Below, one piece after another: positions 26,355 through 31,448 of a stretch of 31,448 nt of DNA. Source of the stretch: JBEBXQ01 sp040391535 (lineage in GTDB: Bacteria > Bacteroidota > Bacteroidia > Cytophagales > Spirosomataceae). Position numbers and translations under genes: made by a program. Location of the stretch: positions 1-31,448 of the forward strand of contig JBEBXQ010000044.1 in assembly GCA_040391535.1 (NCBI GenBank), written 5' to 3'. The stretch's first letter is position 1; each line of letters starts with the position of its first letter. The notes below the pieces were generated by a model. It did not search any database. It saw only the letters and a list, made by a program, of their open reading frames with translations, and was not told the DNA's origin.

Positions 26355-27149
26355 ATGCATTCACTTCCACGACTTTCCCTTGTTGGTGCAGGGCCCGGAG
26401 ACCCGGAGCTGATCACCTTAAAAGCCATCAAAACCCTGCAGACGGCCGATGTTGTGCTTTATGATGCATTAGCCAATGAAGCCCTGCTGGAATATGCACC
26501 GCAGCACGCGTTATTGATTTTTACGGGCAAAAGAGCGGGTAATCATCACCATACCCAGGATGAAATCAACGAAAAGATTGTACATTATGCCTTTTTATAC
26601 GGGCATGTCGTTCGTTTAAAAGGAGGGGATCCCTACGTATTCGGACGCGGTGGCGAAGAACTGGAATACGCTGCTTCTTTTGGTATTCCTACACAGTATA
26701 TACCGGGTATCAGCAGTGCTTTGTCTGTACCGGGCCTGAGCGGCATTCCGCTGACCAAAAGAGGTATTAATGAGAGTTTCTGGGTAGTAACAGGTGTATT
26801 GAAAGACAAAACTCTGTCCCATGACCTGCTTCATGCGGCAAAATCCTCTGCAACCGTAGTGGTGCTGATGGGTATGCAAAAACTGACTGAGATTATTGTT
26901 TTATTTCAGCAGCATCGCTCCGGCGACGAACCGGTATCCATTATCCAGAATGGCAGTAAACCCGACGAACGTTCTGTAACAGGCTTCCTGAATAATATTC
27001 TTGAACTGCAGCAACAGGCGCAGATAGGAGCACCGGCTATTATTATCATTGGAAAGGTCGTAGCCGAAAAACGCTTTGCCAGGAAAGCCTGTCTTAACCA
27101 GCATTTGCTTCATACGCTCACCTCACCGATTGTTTCTGATATCCTATGA
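26355..27149 (+). CDS. cobA: Uroporphyrinogen-III C-methyltransferase (SUMT)
   Basis: 264 residues, a stand-alone methyltransferase without the CysG dehydrogenase domain. Family motifs: GAGPGDPELIT at 11-21, RLKGGDPYVFGRGGEE at 87-102, PGISSA at 117-122, IPLTKRG at 131-137 and VVVLMGM. It methylates uroporphyrinogen III twice with S-adenosylmethionine to give precorrin-2, the first committed step to sirohaem, the cofactor of NirB. The oxidation and iron insertion steps must be encoded elsewhere. It is first in the plus-strand nitrate operon, seven bases before the transporter gene. Confidence 0.95.
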   Translation: MHSLPRLSLVGAGPGDPELITLKAIKTLQTADVVLYDALANEALLEYAPQHALLIFTGKRAGNHHHTQDEINEKIVHYAFLYGHVVRLKGGDPYVFGRGGEELEYAASFGIPTQYIPGISSALSVPGLSGIPLTKRGINESFWVVTGVLKDKTLSHDLLHAAKSSATVVVLMGMQKLTEIIVLFQQHRSGDEPVSIIQNGSKPDERSVTGFLNNILELQQQAQIGAPAIIIIGKVVAEKRFARKACLNQHLLHTLTSPIVSDIL

Positions 27150-27155
27150 CATTTT

Positions 27156-28511
27156 ATGAAAACATTCAATAAAGCCACTTCTATTCAGTTAACCGATTTC
27201 AAATCTCCGCAGATGCGGGCATTTCACTGGTCATGGATTGCCTTTTTCTTTTGCTTTTTCGGATGGTTTGGTACCGCTCCCCTGATGGCCGTTATCCGGG
27301 ATGAACTACAGCTCACCAAAGCACAGATTGGTAACATTATTATTGCATCGGTCAGCATGACCATTTTTGCCCGGCTGTTTATCGGCTGGCTCGTTGACAG
27401 GATCGGTCCGCGGCTGACCTATACCTACCTGCTCCTGGCCGGTTCCCTGCCGGTCCTATTGATCGGCTTTAGTACCAGTTATGAGACCTTCCTGATTTTT
27501 CGTCTGGCTATCGGGCTCATCGGAGCTTCCTTTGTTATTACACAATACCACACATCGGTCATGTTTGCACCTAACATTGTAGGCACCGCCAACGCCACCA
27601 CAGCGGGCTGGGGAAATCTGGGCGGAGGTGTAACACAAATGGTGATGCCGCTGTTATTCGCGCTTTTCATTTCATTGGGAATCATGAAGGAAGACGCCTG
27701 GCGCTACGCAATGATGGTTCCCGGCATAGCCATGATCCTGTGCGGAATCGCCTATTATAAATGGACCACTGATTTCCCGGAAGGAAACCTCAGGGAGGTC
27801 CGGAAATTATACCCTGAACATTTCCGGAAGAAAAGCACTACAGATAAAAACCCGTTCCTGACAGCCCTGCAGGATAAACGCGTATGGGCTTTGTTTTTTA
27901 TATACGGAGCCTGTTTCGGCATTGAATTAACCATCCACAATATAGCGGCCATTTATTATCATGACCAGTTCAATATTCCGGTTGCTACGGCCGGTATCAT
28001 TGCCGGGCTTTTTGGTGTCATGAGTCTTTTCGCCAGAACACTGGGAGGTTACCTCAGTGACAAGGCCGGCATGGCCCGGGGGTTAAAGGGAAGGGCTTTT
28101 TTCCTGGGCGCTGTTACGCTGGCCGAAGGGCTATCCTTACTTATTTTCGCTCAGATGACCCTTTTACCCGTCGCCGTTTTTTCCATGATTATTTTCGGAA
28201 TATTCGTGCAGATGTCGGCCGGGGCCACTTATTCTATTGTCCCTTTCATCAATAAAAAGGCTATCGGTGTAGTTTCGGGTATAGTGGGGGCAGGCGGAAA
28301 TGCAGGAGCCGTAATGGCCGGATTCTTATTCAAAACAGATGCCTATTCCTATTCTCAGGCACTTTACATACTGGGTATAGCCGTAGCGGTTATCAGTTTT
28401 TCTTCACTGCTTATACGGTTTTCGACAGCTGATGAAGCCAATGCAAGAAATGAACTGGAAGCAACTGTAAAACATCGGCAACTTCAAACAGAGCTTGTGA
28501 ATCGCTCATAA
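27156..28511 (+). CDS. NarK/NasA-type nitrate/nitrite transporter (MFS)
   Basis: 451 residues, strongly hydrophobic, fitting 12 membrane segments. The nitrate signature GTANATTAGWGNLGGGVTQ lies at 143-161, and the second signature reads GAGGNAGAVMAGF in the C-terminal half. Conserved substrate arginines are represented by Arg73 in FARLFIGW and by FARTLGGYLSDKAG in the second half. It should bring nitrate into the cytoplasm for the reductase encoded eight bases downstream, and perhaps export or import nitrite. The single-domain form suggests a NasA- or NarK1-type symporter, which cannot be settled from sequence alone. Confidence 0.95.
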   Translation: MKTFNKATSIQLTDFKSPQMRAFHWSWIAFFFCFFGWFGTAPLMAVIRDELQLTKAQIGNIIIASVSMTIFARLFIGWLVDRIGPRLTYTYLLLAGSLPVLLIGFSTSYETFLIFRLAIGLIGASFVITQYHTSVMFAPNIVGTANATTAGWGNLGGGVTQMVMPLLFALFISLGIMKEDAWRYAMMVPGIAMILCGIAYYKWTTDFPEGNLREVRKLYPEHFRKKSTTDKNPFLTALQDKRVWALFFIYGACFGIELTIHNIAAIYYHDQFNIPVATAGIIAGLFGVMSLFARTLGGYLSDKAGMARGLKGRAFFLGAVTLAEGLSLLIFAQMTLLPVAVFSMIIFGIFVQMSAGATYSIVPFINKKAIGVVSGIVGAGGNAGAVMAGFLFKTDAYSYSQALYILGIAVAVISFSSLLIRFSTADEANARNELEATVKHRQLQTELVNRS

Positions 28512-28519
28512 AAATCAGT

Positions 28520-31448
28520 ATGATGTCAGCGGCAAAAAAAGCAGAAGTATTTAAAAGCACCTGTTCCTATTGCGGTGTAGGGTGTGGCATCCTGGTGAAA
28601 AAGGATGCCAAAGGAAAAATTCAGGTCGAAGGCAATCCCGACTATCCCGTCAATAAAGGAATGCTCTGCTCAAAAGGCATGAACCTCCACTATGTCGTTG
28701 AAGACAAATCCGACCGCCTGCTGTATCCTCAGATGCGGGCAGGGAAATCGCACCCGCTGGAAAGAGTAGACTGGGATACTGCCCTGAACAGAGCCAGTGC
28801 CGTTTTTCAGTCTGTCATCCGGAAATATGGTCCTGATTCCGTGGCATTTTATATATCAGGCCAGTGCCTTACCGAAGAATATTATCTGATCAACAAACTC
28901 GTCAAAGGCTTTTTACAGACCAATAACATTGATACCAACTCACGGCTTTGCATGAGCTCGGCAGTGATGGGTTACATCAAAACCCTGGGAGAAGATTGCG
29001 TACCGACAACCTACGATGACATAGAACTGTCTGATTGCATGCTGGTAGCGGGTGCTAATCCGGCCTGGTGCCACCCGATTGTCTGGAGAAGGATCGAAAA
29101 ACACAAGGAGGAAAATCCACATGTTAAAATCATTGTTGCCGATCCCAGAGTGACACAAAGCTGCTCCATTGCTGACCTGCATCTCCAGCTTAATCCGGGA
29201 ACAGACACTGTTTTATACCACGCTATCGGCAGATGTCTGATTGAGGAGGGCGACATTGATATTTCCTTTATTGAAAACCATACCGATGGTTTTACCGCCT
29301 ATCGGGAGCAGGTCATGAAAACAACCCTTCAGGAAGCAGCTGTTATTTGTGACGTTCCTGAAAGTGATATCAGAAAGGCGGCTTCCTGGATCGGTGATGC
29401 CAAAGGCTTCCTGGCTTTCTGGGCGATGGGCCTTAACCAAAGTGCTGACGGTGTCAATAAGAACCTTTCTCTTATCGCGCTGAACCTCATTACGGGCCAT
29501 ATCGGCAAACCCGGCTCCGGACCGTTTTCTCTGACAGGACAACCCAATGCCATGGGTGGACGTGAAGTAGGTGGTATGGCTACCCTGTTATCCTCACACC
29601 GGAATCTCGCCAATCCCGAACATCGTGACGAAGTAGCCCAATTCTGGGGCGTTCCTTCTCTTCCCGACCAGCCCGGAAAAACAGCTACTCAGCTGTTTGA
29701 GGCATTGGAAGAGGGCACTATCAAAGCCGTGTGGATTATCTGTACCAATCCTGTCGTGAGCTTACCTGACGCGCGAATGGTGGAAAACGCCCTCAAAAAA
29801 GCACGTTTTGTAATCGTACAGGATATTTCCGGTAAAACCGATACGCTGCCCTATGCTGATCTGGTGTTACCTGCAGCGGGATGGGGGGAAAAGGAAGGCA
29901 CCATGACCAACTCGGAAAGAAGGATCAGTTACCTGCAAAAATTTACCGACGCGCCAGGTGAAGCACTGCCCGATGCCGAGATTATTCTGCGTTTTGCCCG
30001 GAAAATGAATTTTCATGGCTTCAACTTCAGGAGTATGAGCGAGGTTTTTGCCGAACATTGCCAGCTGACCAGGGGTACCCATATTGATATTTCAGGGCTG
30101 TCTTATGAACACCTTCAAAATGCAGGGTCGGTGCAATGGCCTTTCACAGCCGGCGAAAAGCAGGAAACGAAGCGTCTTTTTACAGACAAACGCTTTTATA
30201 CCCCCAACGGCCATGCACAGATTATTGCTGGAGGAGCTCAGAATACCGCTGAAAAAACAACCGGAGATTTCCCGTTAATTCTTACCACAGGGCGCATACG
30301 TGACCAATGGCATACGATGACACGAACCGGCAAAGTCAGCAAACTTAAAAAGCATATTCCCAACCCGTTTCTGGAAATTCACCCGGATGACGCCACCAGG
30401 CGGAATATCAAAGAAGGAGAAACGGTAGTAATATCAGGAAAACGCGGCGAGGTAAGAGTACAGGCACAAATAACTGACCGGATCAAAAAAGGGGTTGTGT
30501 TCCTGCCGATGCATTGGGGAAAAATAGCTCAGCAGGATTTTGCCAGAGCCAATAACCTGACTGGCAACGCTATCGATCCCATATCCAAACAACCCGATTA
30601 TAAATATTCAGCTGTACAGGTAAAACGCTATAAATCCGAAAAGCAGAAGATTATCATCGTAGGTGCCGGTGCCGCTGCCTACCGGTTTATCAATACGTAC
30701 CGGGAGATTAACCAGGAAGACGAAATTCATGTCTTCTCCAAAGAAAGATATCCTTTCTATAACCGGGTGCTTTTGCCCGACTATATCAATTATCACCGTT
30801 CATGGAGTGACCTGCAGAAATTTAAAAATGCAGAGGAGATGGACAAGCTCAATTTTCAGCTGTATATAGAAAACGGTATCGAATCCATTGACCGGACCAG
30901 CAAAACCGTTATGGATCAGTTTGGGAAACTGCACCATTATGATACCCTGGTACTGGCCACCGGAAGCCGGGCATTTGTCCCCCCTGATGCTCCCATGCAC
31001 CTGCCGGGGGTATTTACCATGCGCAACCGCCACAATGCCGATGAACTGAAAAAATACCTGGATTTCAAAGGACATGTGGTCATCATTGGTGGTGGTTTAC
31101 TGGGACTGGAGCTCGCGGCAGCACTCCGGGAAATCGATATTCAGGTGACGATTATACAGCTTGGATCAAGGCTTATGGAGCGGCAGCTTGATCCTATGGC
31201 CAGCGCACTGCTTCGTGAAAAAATTGATGAGATGGGCATTCATATCTTCATGAATAACCAGATGAGCCTGCTGACAAAAGGTGAAGGAGAGAAAGAACTG
31301 ACCGTTCATTTAAAAAGCGGTCAGGAAATTGCCTGTAATGCACTGGTCTATACCATCGGTACTCGTCCTAATATGGAACTGGCTCAGTCGGCAGGATTGA
31401 CCTGCGGGAGAGGAATCAAGGTCAATGACTATCTGCAAAGCAGTGATC
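28520..31448 (+). CDS. nasA: Assimilatory nitrate reductase fused to NirB-like FAD/NAD module, 3' end cut
   Basis: Open from ATG 28520 (or the adjacent ATG 28523) to the right edge, 976 residues without a stop. Residues 1 to about 705 are a molybdopterin oxidoreductase of the NasA/NarB type: [4Fe-4S] ligands Cys15, Cys18, Cys22 and Cys50, the probable Mo ligand Cys144 in SRLCMSSAV, WAMGLNQS, TGQPNAMGGREVGG, and the cofactor-binding C-terminal domain ending near FLPMHWGKIA. From residue 711 a second unit begins with the FAD motif IIIVGAGAAAYRF, and an NAD motif GGGLLGLE starts at 857, closely similar to NirB in this window. The product should take electrons from NADH directly and reduce nitrate in the cytoplasm. 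A further [2Fe-2S] domain may lie beyond the edge. Confidence 0.93.
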   Translation, partial: MMSAAKKAEVFKSTCSYCGVGCGILVKKDAKGKIQVEGNPDYPVNKGMLCSKGMNLHYVVEDKSDRLLYPQMRAGKSHPLERVDWDTALNRASAVFQSVIRKYGPDSVAFYISGQCLTEEYYLINKLVKGFLQTNNIDTNSRLCMSSAVMGYIKTLGEDCVPTTYDDIELSDCMLVAGANPAWCHPIVWRRIEKHKEENPHVKIIVADPRVTQSCSIADLHLQLNPGTDTVLYHAIGRCLIEEGDIDISFIENHTDGFTAYREQVMKTTLQEAAVICDVPESDIRKAASWIGDAKGFLAFWAMGLNQSADGVNKNLSLIALNLITGHIGKPGSGPFSLTGQPNAMGGREVGGMATLLSSHRNLANPEHRDEVAQFWGVPSLPDQPGKTATQLFEALEEGTIKAVWIICTNPVVSLPDARMVENALKKARFVIVQDISGKTDTLPYADLVLPAAGWGEKEGTMTNSERRISYLQKFTDAPGEALPDAEIILRFARKMNFHGFNFRSMSEVFAEHCQLTRGTHIDISGLSYEHLQNAGSVQWPFTAGEKQETKRLFTDKRFYTPNGHAQIIAGGAQNTAEKTTGDFPLILTTGRIRDQWHTMTRTGKVSKLKKHIPNPFLEIHPDDATRRNIKEGETVVISGKRGEVRVQAQITDRIKKGVVFLPMHWGKIAQQDFARANNLTGNAIDPISKQPDYKYSAVQVKRYKSEKQKIIIVGAGAAAYRFINTYREINQEDEIHVFSKERYPFYNRVLLPDYINYHRSWSDLQKFKNAEEMDKLNFQLYIENGIESIDRTSKTVMDQFGKLHHYDTLVLATGSRAFVPPDAPMHLPGVFTMRNRHNADELKKYLDFKGHVVIIGGGLLGLELAAALREIDIQVTIIQLGSRLMERQLDPMASALLREKIDEMGIHIFMNNQMSLLTKGEGEKELTVHLKSGQEIACNALVYTIGTRPNMELAQSAGLTCGRGIKVNDYLQSSD

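Noticed and set aside
1..31448. CRISPR arrays, tRNA or rRNA genes, insertion sequences, phage or defence genes
   Set aside because: No regularly spaced repeats, no RNA-gene-like sequence and no transposase, integrase or nuclease-type proteins were recognised.

Overview
The window looks like a chromosomal segment of a Bacteroidota bacterium, most likely an environmental Cytophagales-type organism. I infer this from two SusC/SusD pairs, each preceded by an ECF sigma factor and a FecR-type anti-sigma factor, from STN domains on both SusC proteins, and from lipoprotein SusD signals. The genus cannot be fixed from the sequence alone. No tRNA, rRNA, CRISPR array or insertion sequence was seen.

Layout. 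(1) About 1-10602, minus strand: one tightly packed operon of sigma factor, FecR, SusC, SusD, a Tat-exported flavoprotein with two FAD-binding modules, and a secreted protein with a covalent-FMN-type motif (cut by the left edge). (2) 11133-12320, plus strand: a secreted Asp-box beta-propeller protein resembling sialidases and propeller lyases. (3) 12477-19488, plus strand: a second sigma-FecR-SusC-SusD set. Its sigma gene is preceded by a perfect 18-bp inverted repeat. It ends in a strong hairpin, followed by the remnant of a SGNH-type hydrolase gene. (4) 19983 to the right edge: a nitrate/nitrite assimilation island. Minus strand: nirB, nirD, a NarX-like kinase, a NarL-like regulator and mobA. 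Plus strand: cobA (sirohaem methyltransferase), a NarK-type nitrate transporter, and a nitrate reductase fused to a NirB-like FAD/NAD module (cut by the right edge).

How the parts work together. In region 1 the SusCD pump should import an oligomeric or glycosidic substrate, signal through STN-FecR-sigma, and deliver it to periplasmic redox enzymes rather than to ordinary glycoside hydrolases. This is the part most likely to represent an undescribed pathway. In region 4 the transporter brings in nitrate, the Mo enzyme reduces it to nitrite using NADH via its fused module, NirBD reduces nitrite to ammonium, CobA supplies the sirohaem precursor, MobA completes the Mo cofactor, and the two-component system probably senses nitrate or nitrite. 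Similar TAC-type repeats lie in the nirB/cobA divergent promoter and in front of the kinase gene, which makes them candidate sites for the regulator.
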